Assembly (NCBI GenBank): GCA_036925085.1
Contig: JAUPFP010000024.1
Location: 3,183,549-3,247,548 of the forward strand
Length of the DNA stretch: 64,000 nucleotides
Direction of reading: 5' to 3'
From: Brachycybe producta
Lineage: Eukaryota > Arthropoda > Diplopoda > Playtdesmida > Andrognathidae
Shown: positions 1 to 64,000 of the stretch, piece by piece
Layout: each line of letters begins with the position of its first letter
How positions within the stretch are numbered: position 1 is the stretch's first letter
Made by a program: the position numbers and the translations under genes
The notes under the pieces: model-generated
Seen by the model: the letters and a program-made list of their open reading frames with translations, nothing else
The model's database searches: none
What the model was told of the DNA's origin: nothing

Positions 1-1877
1 ATAGTCTCTTTCCATTCGTGGAAGTTACACGACAGATTTATTAGTGAATATAAATACGGCGCTTCAGCTTATTTCTTTTTTATTGATAACTAATGTTATA
101 TTAGCCGCCGCTAATAAAGCGCCGTGTTTCCGCGGTTTGATGACGACGAACGATAACAATATATCTAAAAGAAGGGAGGGAGAAAGATAAAGAAGAAAAA
201 AAAAAAACATGGAATAAAGTGGAGGAGGCTGTTTTGTTGTTCTTCAATTGAATGATGTTTTTTTTTCTTCTCCCTGCTATTCTGTGACTTGAGTAAGAGT
301 TGTGTGAGGTTATTAGTAACGGCGGCGGCCATATTTGCATGAGAAGCGACATTTTATTGTCAGCGGCCGATTACCGAGTAATATTATTTTTCAATTTACG
401 CCGTTTATCCTTGTTATTTTTTTTATATATTATTCTCTTATAAATGAGAGACAACCTAATTTTATTAATAATGAGTAACAAAAAAAAACTACATAAACCG
501 ACAAACGATTTTTGGAATTTATAATAATTGTGTTGTGTTTATAACGTTCAAAAAAAAAAAATAAGTGTGTGTTTATGGTGTGAATTGGATCGTCGTTGTA
601 AAGTGACGGCGGAGGGAGAGAGAAAGAAAAAGCTGGTTGGGGTGTTGGTGACGGGGCGCAAAAATTCCGAGGATTGCTTTTTTTTTTGTGCGCGTTTTTT
701 CCGTCGTTCGCTCGGACATTTCTCATTTATTTTATGACTTTATTTTATTGAGAAATTATTTTCCATGCTTTTTAGTAAAGATTCATACGACTAAAGGTAG
801 GTTTTATATGTTTTTTGATTGTGTTTTAATGAAGAAAAAAAAAACGACGGCGTAAAAAAAAAATGAGGGGAGGGAGAAGAAAGAAGAGCCGCTGCTGCTG
901 AAGGAGAAAGGATGGAGGAGAGAGAGAGAAGAGAGATTACGCGCCAAACTCCCGTAGCCGCTGCTGTTACATTTTTGCTTCATAGACAACACATAGAGAG
1001 ACAGAGAGCCTCTTCTTTTTCTTGTCTTTTGTTCGGCCATTTTGACGACTGGACTCTTTTTTTTTCTTTCTCTCTTTTATTATTCTCAATTTTAACTAGA
1101 ATTATTTAACAGTGGAAAAAAATGAGGGAGGTGAGGGACACCCTTTATATTTTTATATATTATTTTTTGCTAATATTCGATTATAATTTAATCAAAGAAA
1201 CAAAAATTGGCGAAATTGTCATCGAATCTTTACAGTTTTTTTATTATTATTCCGATTTGTAATATTTTCTTTTGTCGTTTTTTTTTGTGTCTCGTTCTTC
1301 ATTTTGTTTTTTTTCGTTGTTGTTGAGTCTTGTTTTTTTTTTAAATTGTGTGGTTGTTTTTATCAAATTAAATGGTAAGAGTTCGTGTTTCGGTCCTTTG
1401 AAACATAAGGGCCATAATGAACTTTTGACTCATATGGTGCCCTTTGAGGGTTAGGGCCCTTATTTTTTGATGCCCTTACATTAGAAATTTCAGGTTTTTT
1501 TTAAAAAAGTTGTTTGATGAACAGCTGATTTTTCGAACTCTTGATGAATTCTGTCTTTCCGAAACAATTAAAAGGAGAAACTAGAAAGTGTTTTTTTTTA
1601 AAAAACTAGAACGGTTGTTAAATCACTTAATAATATTTTCATGTTTTTGATATCTTTTCAAAATAAGCGTTTTATTTGCATAAAAAGCTTATTTTGAGTG
1701 ATTTAGGCCCTAAGTGATTGAGCTACCCTTCTAGTTTCTAAAAACATTTTCAAAGTTTCTGTTTGTTTTGTATCTGAAATAGAAAATAATCAGATTTAAA
1801 AGGAACTTAAGTATGTTTTATTGATATAAATATCATAATTATGAAATATTAATTTTGTTTTTAATTATTTTTTAAAG
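1..1877 (+). promoter_or_regulatory. KAT6 upstream and 5' UTR region
   Basis: No coding gene is seen. CG-containing words cluster around 100-400 and 580-720 (gcggcggccatatttgcat, gcggccgattaccgag), and there is a YY1-like gccattttgacg near 1036. This fits a TATA-poor housekeeping promoter with a noncoding first exon spliced to the acceptor at 1877. The first exon's donor and the start site cannot be fixed from sequence alone. The stretch 1491-1812 is a dispersed repeat. Confidence 0.4.
1491..1812. repeat. actagaa dispersed palindrome, copy 1
   Basis: Has the family words aacagctgatttttcgaact, gaaactagaaagtg, aaataagcgtttt, gagctacccttctagtttct and tctgaaa. It lies in the KAT6 5' region. Confidence 0.6.
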
Positions 1878-1896
1878 GTATGTTTCTGTAGTTAAA

Positions 1897-54538
<52,642 letters not shown>

Positions 54539-56212
54539 TGATCGTAAACACGAGAAACGTTTTTTTTTTTCTTTCTTTCTTTTGAGTTATCTTTTCGGTT
54601 CATTTTTGGTGACTTTCATCATCTATTCTCTTTTTCGAGACAGAAAAGAAATATCTGCGCGGAGTTGTCCGTTTCGTTCATTTGTTGAAATCTCATGATC
54701 TGACTTTCGAAACCCACCTCGGTTTTTTTTTATTTTTGTTGCAAAAATGTCTACTCTGTCTCCATTTCAAATACATTCATTGTCAGTTTTCAAAGAATTG
54801 TCTCCATAGTTTTTTTTTCTTTCTTCTCTCCATTGAGTAATGTTCTCTTGATGTGCCTATAGGGTACCGTTTTCTTTTCCCCCCTTTCGGATGAATAACA
54901 AAACTCACCTTCGTGCACATTATTACCTACCTGCCTGTCTTTTACACTTAAAAAGTCCCCTTTCTTTCTTGTAATTGTAAAAAGTTATCCTCATACACCC
55001 CACCCCCTCCCTCTTTTTCACAGTAACGGTATTTTCCACGTTAATTTTTTTAATTATCTTAAATGTGATTTTTTTTTAAAAAAAAAAGGTGAATCTCAAT
55101 TATTTTTGCAGCAGGCTGTATAATAGGAAATAATTCTTACTATTTGGCAAACTTGACATTCTTTTTTGTTTTCTGTTAAACCATCTTTTGTGTGTGTGTG
55201 TGTGCTTTCTAGTTTTTATTTTGAAGAGAAAGCTTAGTTCCAAAATTAGATGTTTTCCGTTCTTGAAACGGCGAAAAGGTTTTTATGTACATGTAATTAT
55301 ATCATTATTATTATTGCTTATATTTTTTTGAGCTCTAAAAGGATAATGGTGAAAGAATTTTCTAATTCTGAAAAAAAAAGGTGATAATGTTTTTTTTGTG
55401 GTTTCATTTGCTTCAGAATGTGGGTCGTCGAATCAGATTTATTACAATCTTTGTTCACCCCCGTCTCATCATCTTATGGATTTATGTTTTTTTGTTTTGG
55501 TACAAAAAAAAAGTGGTTCCGGAATTTGAAGTATCGATTGTTACCAGATGTTAACAAGTCTTTTGTTTTCTAAATTGTAGAGAGAGAAAAAAAGATACTG
55601 GCAGAAGAAAGAAATAATTGTAAATAACCTTAAAAAATCTTTTTTCTTTGTAATGTAAAAGTGTATATTAATTCAGAGGGATAAAAATATAGATTTTTTT
55701 TGTGAAAAAATGTTTTCTTGATAGTGCAAAAAAAAGGGTTGCTTTTTTAGACATTTGATGATTCCCCTTCTCTCCCCAATCACCGGTATCATGTTATTAT
55801 TGATTTACCCTTCCCGCTTTTTTCTATTCAATATTTTGTTTTCCTTTGCCATTTTTTTTTCCATAAATTTTCCGTTTTTTATTTTTATTGTTTAAACAAA
55901 GTTAATTCAAACTTTTATTGTCTCATACCTGAATGAATAATGCACAAATATAACGAGACAAGTGTACAGATTTTTCTTAATTTTTAATTTTCTTAAGAGT
56001 ATTTTTTTTGTTGTCTAGATAATGGTTTTTTTTATCCTTTTATGAAGTAAAATCTACTATTAAGGGGAACAAAAAATTCAGGCATTTTGTTTCTTGTAAA
56101 TTTAAAACAAAAAATCATCCTGCAACTCAAAAATTTTTTTCTGAAAAAAAATACTGAGGTAAAAATGTCAGAAAGAGAGAAAGTATCAAAACCTTAAAAG
56201 GCTGTAAATAAA
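54539..56212 (+). other. KAT6 3' UTR
   Basis: AT-rich, T-run-rich sequence after the KAT6 stop with no open frame of interest. A canonical AATAAA at 56207-56212 is the clearest plus-strand polyadenylation signal before COPS4. Using it gives a 3' UTR of about 1.7 kb. Earlier variant signals cannot be excluded. Confidence 0.55.
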
Positions 56213-56339
56213 TTTGCTTCACCAAATTGGAATTAAAAAGCAAAAAAGTTTTTTTTGAAGGCATGAATATATAATTAGAAATATCTCCAAGTTTTTTTTT
56301 TTTTGCTGAAAACTATATTTGAAAACTTATTGAAAACTT

Positions 56340-56345
56340 TTTATT
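56340..56345 (-). terminator. COPS4 polyadenylation signal
   Basis: AATAAA on the minus strand, about 50 nt past the COPS4 stop codon. This implies a very short 3' UTR and a convergent end within about 150 bp of the KAT6 signal at 56207. Confidence 0.6.
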
Positions 56346-56393
56346 AACAGAAATAGGAGAAAAATAACGAATGAAGAAGGAATTTTGGTTGTT

Positions 56394-59094
56394 TCATTGG
56401 ACCATTTGTTCTTCCATTGTCTTCGTGGTCCATTCTGGTGAGCATTGAGTAATCTTCTCAATGATGTTATTCGCCTGAAAACAAAGGCTTTGAATCTGTT
56501 TATCCCAGGTTGGCAAAACTTCTCGAGCTGTATACAAAAGAAAAGAAAGAATACAGAAGGAAGGTGATTTCGATTAAAATTAAGTTGAACTTTCCCTATA
56601 GTTCAAGATTGGTTATATACGAAAGACAAAAAAGTCTTCTTTCAGGTGGTTTAATTACGTCAATGACACTTCATCTCTGATTGTCCTGTCTTTTTGAAGC
56701 AAAATTTAAACTTTTAACGGGCATTTTAATGTTGAAATCTTTTAAAATAAGCAAGCTTATGTGAGTTTGAAAATGGCCCAACTTTATGCAGAAAGAATTT
56801 TTAATTTTTGACTATAAAGCAGCGATACCCTGGCAATTTTTCTAACAAAATTCCGTGCAAGAAATGAGTCAAATATTGCTGTACATCTTACAAAAAAAAA
56901 CGAAGGTGAATGTTTTCTGTAAGACGGTGTGCAAGAAACCACTTAAGTTGCAAGAATTTTATTACATTGGCAATTGCATCAAGGACACAATTTCAGTGAT
57001 TCTTGCTTTAAATATTGCCAACGGGATCGCTGATTTATAAATATATTTTGAAAGATATTAACATGAAAGTACTATTAAGTGATGCAGCTACCGTTCTAAA
57101 TTTTCTAACAAAATAACACAATCCTCATGACGTCATAAGCTTAAATTTACAATAAGGTGGCTGTGCGTTAAAGGCGTCAAAAACCTCTGAACCTGAATCG
57201 CCTTGACAAAAACAAGGCTCAATATAAGAGATTTTGTTCTTGTGTGTAAGCAGGTAAGACCAGGCCTACATAACCACTCTTGAACTAGACTTTAAAAGTT
57301 TAATGTTCCTTCTCTTACATTCAAAATGAACAATTGAATCTATCTGATCGATGCATCCGTTCATTCTACCTTCGGTGATCATTTGCGACGCAATCTTCTC
57401 TGCCTGAATAACAATAACAAGACGTTATGAACCATCCGTTTCTTTATAAACGAAAAATTATCTCCGATAGTCATTACTTTCGAAGGCGGTATTTCGAGCA
57501 AAGCGCCGAGTTCGTCGAATGTAATGTTATTATAGAGTTTACTAGCGGACAGCAAATTATGCTCGATCACAGCCCGATCCAAAATCGTAGAACCTTGCAT
57601 GGTAATTAATGATAAAGCATTTTTTTCAAAGTTAACAAAATTCGATAAAAAAAATTCTACTCTTAATAATTTTAGTTACCATCAGTTGTTTCTGCCTTCT
57701 GGTGAGGCTGAAGCATCGATGCGAACTCGCGAAGTTCGCTCTTGCGGATGATACGATCGAGGTACCTAAGAAAAGATACATAAAACGAATGAAATCTTTT
57801 CTAATGTAGAACCCCCATGTTTGAATTTCGAGCTGTCGAGTTTACATCTTCTCTAGGATGTTATAAGCAGGTAACTGTTGACATCTTTCGTCTTTGAAAA
57901 GTGTCGCCAGCATCCGAGATCTCTGCTGTCCTTAAAAAGGAGACAGACAACTTAAGCATTGTAAAAATTGTTTTGATAAGGAGTTAACACCAACCGGCAG
58001 AAGCTAAAATAGTGCAGATAAGAGCGTTTTTCAACGCCATCAATCGTTCTCCATCGTGAATGATCGTTCGATACGACAATTCGTTGTATCTCTGAGCTGC
58101 TTCGATGAATTTTCTCCTATAATCTAAGACTCGAGCATAACATACTTTGTAATGAATTTGTAACTCTTCGTTTGTTGTTTCAGCTTGAAGAAGAGAAGCT
58201 CTGTTTATGAACGCTTCCGCTTGAACGGGATCGTCATCCTCCAGATAAAGACGAGCAATCTTCAGATACGTATCTAACTTATAGTCGACAGTGTATTGCC
58301 TATATTAACATTGAAAGGGCTCTTTTTTCTTTAGAGGCAATTGAAGAATTTCGTATTAAAAACTAGAAAGAAGTTCAAAGTGCTTACTTTTGTCCTGTTT
58401 CGAGCGGAATACCAACTAGCACGTTCGCCGCATCTCGCCAGTTTTGTTCTCTTTCGTAGATATCGGCTAAATGTTGACGTATGCTCGCAACCTAACAATT
58501 ACAAGTAACCTTAGTAGAGACTATACGTTATCTTTTAGAAATTAAAGTAGTCTCATTACCTGTTCCTCAAAGGAAATCACTCTGGGTTGCACTTTCTCCA
58601 ACGTGAAGTGCGATACCTGTTTAGAAATCACATCGGATAGTTTAGTCAGGTGAGATCCAACATCTGTTAAGATCTGTCTTGAAATAACCAAACTGATGTT
58701 CTCGTTTACAACTAGAACAAAAGACATGAATTCAGATTTTTGCATTTTTTTTAAAGAAAAAACGACTAGAACAAACTGGCTTCTATAAAAGTCTTCAATC
58801 CTTCAACCAATTCGTCACCTGTGGTCTTCAAAACAGCATCTAAAACACCTCTGTACCTATATTGATAAGGAACAATGAGAAATAACAGGTGACCCTTTTG
58901 ATCCTACTACAATTTTATCATTAATTTCGACATTTCGAACATGTTTTATAACCAATTAACGATTGAAATCGATACTTTATTCACAAAAACTAAATCTAAT
59001 ATGTTTTGAATCATTTATACTTGTCAGCTTGGTCTTTGTGAGATCCTCCAATGTTCGATAAGGACAAAAGTTGTTGCCTTACGGACGCAGACAT
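56394..59094 (-). CDS. COPS4: COP9 signalosome subunit 4 (CSN4)
   Basis: Subunit of the eight-protein COP9 signalosome, which removes NEDD8 from cullin-RING ubiquitin ligases. CSN4 is a PCI subunit that helps sense the cullin substrate and control the CSN5/CSN6 catalytic pair. Ten exons on the minus strand, in coding order: 59094-59021, 58856-58777, 58711-58560, 58491-58388, 58299-57995, 57930-57846, 57765-57680, 57593-57478, 57403-57319 and 56527-56394. All junctions are GT-AG and in phase. The total is 1221 nt, giving 406 residues, the same length as I recall for human COPS4. Landmarks are [59 protein letters not shown] and, in the PCI half, [20 protein letters not shown] and [15 protein letters not shown]. 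The N-terminal half forms helical repeats and the C-terminal half the PCI winged helix. No frame defect is seen. Confidence 0.97.
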
Positions 59095-61708
59095 TTTGTT
59101 TTATTCAAATGACAGTTCCGCACGTTCGTTTTTTCAGCTTAAATTACAACAATTTGCTTCGTTTACATATCTATGGGTGACGTCATTTTTAAACTTACTG
59201 AATGACAATAGATTACTATTTTATAGAGAAAAACTGAAGCACGGTACGAGGCTCACAATGATGTTAAAATTACCAAACAAATATGGCATCGCAACACCGG
59301 AGTTAAATATGTAATACGCCATATTAGTTCAACTGATTTGGGGCCTCATCGTGCCATCAAGTTTAAGATGTCTTGTCACATTTTTTTTCTTTACTATTAC
59401 TGTCTAAATGACGTCATGAAGAACTAATTCGTTATTAGAATTCGTTAAATAAATATATTTCGTTTTATTTTAATTCATTTGAATAAATATTATTAATAGA
59501 AATATATATTTTTATTAAGAATATCAAAAGTTAAAAATGGTTGCATAAATAAGGATGTTTGTTTATTATTTTAGAGTACACAGAGCGCCGTTTATTTCTA
59601 TACATATCGGAGTGATCCATACACATCGTGGGTCGTGACGTCAATTCAAAGTGCACTTCTTACGTAATAATTGTCCTTTTAGCTGCGACACTAGTTTAAT
59701 AGCGGCTTGTGAACTTTGTTTTAAAAGGATCGGCTTAAGTTTGTGATTCTAAAGGTAAAAAAATATTTTTATTTTTAAAAGCTACTTTTTAATGTTTTTA
59801 AAGAAATAAATCTGACAATAATAACGAAAAAGTGCTTTATTTTTGTATTTTATTATACGTTAGTCGCTTGTGAATTAAAGCGGCGGCGGCCTGTTGTTTT
59901 AGTTAAGGGCGTCGTACAAATTGTATATTCTTCCGCGTAGTGCGCACTTGCGGATATTTATTGAGGTTAAGCGTCCGCCATTATAGAGTGAAACCGAGGG
60001 AAATTTTGAAATAAATGTAATCGTTTCAAATTCGGAGTCAATTAATAGTAAGTGTTTAAAGTGTATAAGTGAATAAGATTTTGATTAGACGGTATTAGCA
60101 TTGAACATTTGATTTGAGATTAAGAGAACGTGAAGAACGCTTCTTTTTTTCATTTCAGCGTTGGATCACTATAGGAGCGACTGAAAAGTGGGGGGGGGGA
60201 GAGGGCGAAAGAAGAGGAGACCGAAAATTCCATCGAAAAAAATTATAACTCAAAAGAGTAGATGCATTAAAAAAAGGAGGAGCTTATAATATTTCTAATA
60301 ATATCGCCTGACGTGTGGACAGAAAGAAAAGTGGTGATGTTTTTAAGAGATGTTTGGTAAGTGATATTTTTTGTAGGTAGGTGACGATCTCGTTCATTTA
60401 CAGAGAGAGCTTTTATTATTCATCTTTCGTCAACAGTTCAAATTTCCCTGATTTTCGTTTGCTGAAAATGGCGCGTCATTCAACCGCATATTGAGGCCGC
60501 CACGTTTGGTTGAGGGATGTATTTGAAGGGGGGGGGGGGATTTGTAGGAAGGGGGTGGAAACGGCGCGTAGATTCTGGCGGCAAAAGAGGGGTGAGGGGT
60601 GGTCTGTTGAAAAAACACACCCTCTTTATTAGTCGTTAAAGATCTTCGATGACAGCGACTATCATTTCGTTAAACCTATTCACATAACAATGCATTTTTG
60701 AAGCTATAGTTGGTGTACTTATATGGTGGATTTTATTTCGAATTATATTACATGTTGGCACCATATTAGTTCAACCTTCTCGATTCAATATCAAGGTGGA
60801 CGTGAATCTCATACTGAATGGCAAGCCGTTTTGATTTTTGTCAGTATTTTACTGGATTTCCTGAGTTTAATTTTTTTTTCGAGTTATCAAGTAAAACGGC
60901 GGATAAAAAGTAAAACTGCTTGCCATACATATGCTCTGATTTGAATCTCGTGCATGATTTACTACTACTATGTCGTCTCGCGTGGTATATAATTGTGTGC
61001 TTCCACAGCTCGCTTATAGTTCTAATTTTTTATATTAGGTTAATACATGCGTAATGCATTTAAAAATACTGAAAATATCATATTTAAACGATTTTTCGAT
61101 ACTATTGTAGCTTAAAATATATTGGCTTCAATTTTTATTTCCGCCTTTTTTGGTTACATCCGGGGCATTACTCATTTTGATGGCGGCTAAATGGTTTGGT
61201 GGTGGCGACGGCGGCGGCTAAGCTGAACTGGCGGTCTCCATTCGAAGCGTCTTTGCGCTATTGGTCTCTCGTGTTCTCTTTTCTTTTCCCTCCGTGGCGT
61301 CGATTCGATTTGAAAGTTTGAAAATCACTTGCACGAGCTAAACGTTCGATTCTTTTGTTTTCGTTATTAATTTGATTATTCAAATGAATTCTGTATTATA
61401 CAATTCGTTAATTATCTTCTATTCGTTTCTCAAATGGCCTTGTGACGTCGATGCTTTTGATTTTGAACTCATTTCTGATTGGTCGTCCATTTTTCACGTA
61501 CACCTTTTTCAATTTTCTGTTCTCACAATTATTATTAATAAATTTAATATTTATTATATATATATATAAATTATTTTTTAGCATCGTTTATTTTAAAGTT
61601 TGCAAAATATTTTAAAATAATAAATGACATTTTTTATTTCATTTTTAGGATTCAAAAAGAAGAAAAGCAGTTCAAAATAATTATATTGAAAGGGCTTTTT
61701 GGCCCTAA
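59095..61708. promoter_or_regulatory. Divergent COPS4 / LIN54-like intergenic region
   Basis: COPS4 reads left from 59094 and the LIN54-like gene reads right. The part at 59580-60050 has CG-containing words and a YY1-like cgtccgccattatag near 59970. A good donor (ATA|gtaagt, 60048) could end a noncoding first exon of the LIN54-like gene. A second CG-rich patch at 61140-61340 has a GATGGCGGC (YY1-like) motif and a 14-codon uORF-like frame. A dispersed palindrome lies at about 60780-60960. Start sites are not determined. Confidence 0.45.
60780..60960. repeat. ttttactggatttcc dispersed palindrome, copy in divergent promoter region
   Basis: gaatctcatactgaatggca, tattttactggatttcctga, aagtaaaacggcggataaaa and gcttgccatacat form the palindrome. 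Two related copies lie at about 14795-14975 and 19365-19550, each inside a larger TIR element. This one is 2 kb from COPS4 and just upstream of the LIN54-like exon. Confidence 0.65.
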
Positions 61709-63037
61709 GTGATCACGTGTGTCAAACTGGAATCTACGGAACAGACATTATTTGGAGGAGGTGATTTGTTGGAGGGAAATGGAGGAGGAGGAGGAGGAAG
61801 CACAACCACCGATGGAAGTTTGGTGCTGTCAACAAGTGAATCATCACAGCTCACCTCGCAGGATTTTGAGGCTCTAGTCAGCATTCAAGCTGAGTTAGAT
61901 CGTCTCGGTTCTGACCTTCCAATGGTCGATGTTCTTGACACTGACGTTTCAATGTTACGACACGAGGAAGTGATTGTCGGAACCGAAACAGTTGAAACCA
62001 GTATTTCTGATTCGATCACCTCTTCGTACGATGTCGTTTCGGATCACATTGCGGATCAGATGACTCTAACGGAAGAAGCCGTTGTTGCGATGGTTTCAAG
62101 TGCTGTCAATACAACGGTTTCTGTTCCCGCTGTCGATACGACTGTCTCACTTCGCGCTGTCGATACGACGGCCTTTCTTCCCACAGTCGGTACGACGGCC
62201 CCTCTTCCCGCTGTCGATACGATGGCCCCTCTCCCTGCTGTCGATACGACGGTCCCTCTCCCCGCTGTTGATACGACGGCCCTTCTTCCCGCTGTCGATA
62301 CGACGGTCTCTGTTCTCACTGCCGACACGACGGTTTCTGTTGCCGTCGTTACTACGACAACTGCGGCAGCTGCCGTTGTGTCAGAGTCTACGATTTCGGA
62401 CACTGTGGTCACCACGATGGCCGCGCCACCTTTGATTAAGACGGTGATGGTGGCGCCGCCTATTGGTAGTAAGGGTGTGATGACTCTGAAGGAGGCTACA
62501 ACTACAACGAATTCTCAAACTCTTAAGAGGCCGATCTATTTGATCCCTAATAGTTCAGGATCATTGACGATGACGACCGTTGCACCGGTTGCTGCGAGAA
62601 CCCCAACGGGCGAAGGATTTGTTAACAAGGTCGTGTTCGCGACAACGGCGCCTCTGGCGTCTAGTTCTGCTACAGCGGCATCGATGGCCGGGCTCAAAGT
62701 GCAACCAGGCAGAAGCCTTACGACAACTGCGACTCCTCCAACTTTAGTCAAGGGGAACACAGTAACGACGACAAGTGCCGGATCGCCATCGCCTCTCATT
62801 ACCAAAGTCATCATAACGAACAATCCGCTTTCGGGACAAGCGACTGCGACGTCGCTTGCTCCCGGTCAGAACGCGATACTTGCTGGTCTTCAGCAGCCGG
62901 TGAAGATAGTGACCGCGGCTCAGGCACAGGCTTTGGTTGGCCAGAACAAGACGATGACTTTGACGCAGGCTGGACTTGCGGCTCCTCTCAAGCAACAGAT
63001 TTTTACAGCGGTTCCTGGAACACCGCCAAAGCATTCG
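61709..63037 (+). CDS. LIN54: Probable LIN54 5' coding exon (MuvB/DREAM subunit), partial
   Basis: LIN54 is the DNA-binding subunit of MuvB, the core of DREAM and MMB, which controls cell-cycle genes through CHR elements. This exon gives about 443 residues of Thr/Val/Ala-rich, low-charge sequence with an acidic start, typical of the region before the two CXC domains. Short stretches resemble human LIN54: PLITKVIITNNPLSGQATA (human has VITKLIFAKP followed by SKAVTGQTT) and VPGTPPKHS (human STPGTPSK). The CXC domains that would prove it are not in the window. The exon ends in phase 0 at AAGCATTCG|gtataa. The start is unclear: the frame opens at 61709 with GTG, TAA lies just upstream, and the first internal ATG is at 61922. 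It is head-to-head with COPS4, as I recall for the human pair. It could be another Thr-rich transcription factor. Confidence 0.6.
62110..62355 (+). repeat. In-frame 27-bp minisatellite in the LIN54-like exon
   Basis: About eight or nine tandem units of 27 bp (gctgtcgatacgacggcccc-type) encode a degenerate 9-residue repeat of the form PAVDTTAPL. The period keeps the frame and units differ mostly by point changes. It forms a Thr/Val/Pro-rich, probably disordered segment. Confidence 0.85.
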
Positions 63038-64000
63038 GTATAATTGTATTCGTGTTGAATGTACAGAAGTTGGTGGCATCCACTATTTAAATCATTTGAT
63101 TTTCTTTTTTTTTTTTTGTTATTCATATTCACATTTTAAACTATACGAGCGACGCATTTTTATTTTTTTTAAAAAATCAACTTCTAATGGCAATTTTTGA
63201 AAAAGTTAAATTTCAGGGGGGGGGGGGGGGGGGGGGGGGGTTAGAAACGAAAACTGTTATAGAATCAAAAAACTAAAATATAATAAAAATGTCTTCATTT
63301 CGTTTTTCAATCTGTCATAAAAGTTTAGTAAACTTTTACATTATATATGGCCGGATTCACATCAAACTGACAAAACAGAAATTCGGTGTTTCGAGACAAA
63401 TTCTAAAACATTTCTACGACTTTTCTGTTTTGTTTTTGTTTTGTCTGCGATTTCACAAACAATTTTATCTCTCGCCGTAACTCGGTAAACATTAAAAGGT
63501 TTTTGTTTTGTCTCGGTAATATGCAAAAAAAATTTCAACTCTTGTCTATGCAGTGTGGACAGTTTATTAATTAAAACAACAACAACAGAACAGTTGCGTA
63601 GTTTTTACGTAGTTCAACTATAGAAATAAAAGACAAAACCCAAATTTGTTTGTGTTGTGTCACAAAATTGTCGTGGTTTTGTCTCGAGTTACTGCTGACA
63701 AGTTTCAGTTTTTTTGTTTTAATTAATGTCTGCTTTTTCTGGCATATTTGTTGTGTTTTTGTCTCGAAATCCGGCCTAATATATGGAACTTCACGTACTT
63801 TTTTTAAGTTTGAAATATTTAGATTTTTTTAACATGTCTGATAATGAAAAAAATGAAATCAATTTTATTATATAAATATTTTAAATAAACGAAAAAAAAA
63901 AGGATCTGCCACTCTCTTGATAAAGACACTCAACAGAATAGAAATTGTTTTCACTTGTTTGGTTTTTTTTTTCTCAAACAATTTTTTTTTTCAGACTTTC
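63038..64000 (+). other. LIN54-like intron, start
   Basis: Follows the gtataa donor. It has a run of about 24 G at 63217-63240 and otherwise AT-rich sequence. A loose palindrome may lie between about 63350 (ggccggattcac) and 63776 (aaatccggcc). No further exon is recognised before the window ends. Confidence 0.6.
63217..63240. repeat. Poly-G run
   Basis: About 24 consecutive G. Similar runs of 9-18 G occur at about 3347, 8317, 33166, 36912 and 37964. These could form G-quadruplexes and are also prone to sequencing-length error. Confidence 0.85.

Noticed and set aside
61180-61221. Short MAAKWFGGGDGGG frame as a coding exon start
   Set aside because: It stops after 13 residues and lies in a CG-rich patch with a YY1-like GATGGCGGC. 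At most it is a uORF.

Overview
The window looks like a piece of nuclear genome from an invertebrate animal. The DNA is AT-rich and the genes are split by GT-AG introns. It has long mononucleotide runs and GA/CT microsatellites, and many palindromic non-autonomous DNA transposons, often nested. The three protein-coding genes are all conserved metazoan nuclear-complex genes. I cannot name the species. The proteins look like those of a bilaterian that kept slowly evolving sequences, but this is an impression, not a phylogeny.

Layout. (1) 1-54538, plus strand: one KAT6-type (MOZ/MORF/Enok) MYST histone acetyltransferase gene. Sixteen coding exons can be joined with consistent phases into a 2545-residue protein: winged helices, double PHD finger, Ser-rich linker, MYST catalytic domain, acidic and basic region, then a Gln/His/Met-rich tail. 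Its first coding exon (1897-2760) is separated from the rest by a 39-kb intron that fills most of the window. (2) 56394-59094, minus strand: COPS4 (CSN4), ten exons, 406 residues, tail-to-tail with KAT6. (3) 61709-63037, plus strand: a large 5' coding exon of a probable LIN54 (MuvB/DREAM) gene, head-to-head with COPS4. Its CXC domains would lie beyond the right edge. As I recall, LIN54 and COPS4 are also divergent neighbours in human (4q21), so the pair may be an old linkage.

The giant intron is a transposon sink. The most abundant family is a ~206-bp palindromic MITE (at least ten copies plus three of a related subfamily). It has ACAGGCA/TGCCTGT ends and 9-bp target-site duplications. One insertion is proven by uninterrupted copies of the target repeat elsewhere in the window. 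Most copies carry a promoter-like set of motifs: GGGCGG boxes, ATTGG/CCAAT and a central TGACGTCA (CRE). Other items are TTAA-flanked elements, a short mariner relic with an intact N-terminal transposase ORF, hAT- or MULE-like and pogo-like elements, an ~780-bp foldback, and several minisatellites, including one with E2F-like and one with B-box-like motifs.

The genes do not form a pathway, but all three act in nuclear regulation: histone acetylation, cullin deneddylation and cell-cycle gene repression. No rRNA, tRNA, CRISPR or bacterial-type feature was found. The best candidates for new biology are the CRE/CCAAT/GC-box MITE family concentrated in the KAT6 intron and the conserved divergent LIN54-COPS4 pair.
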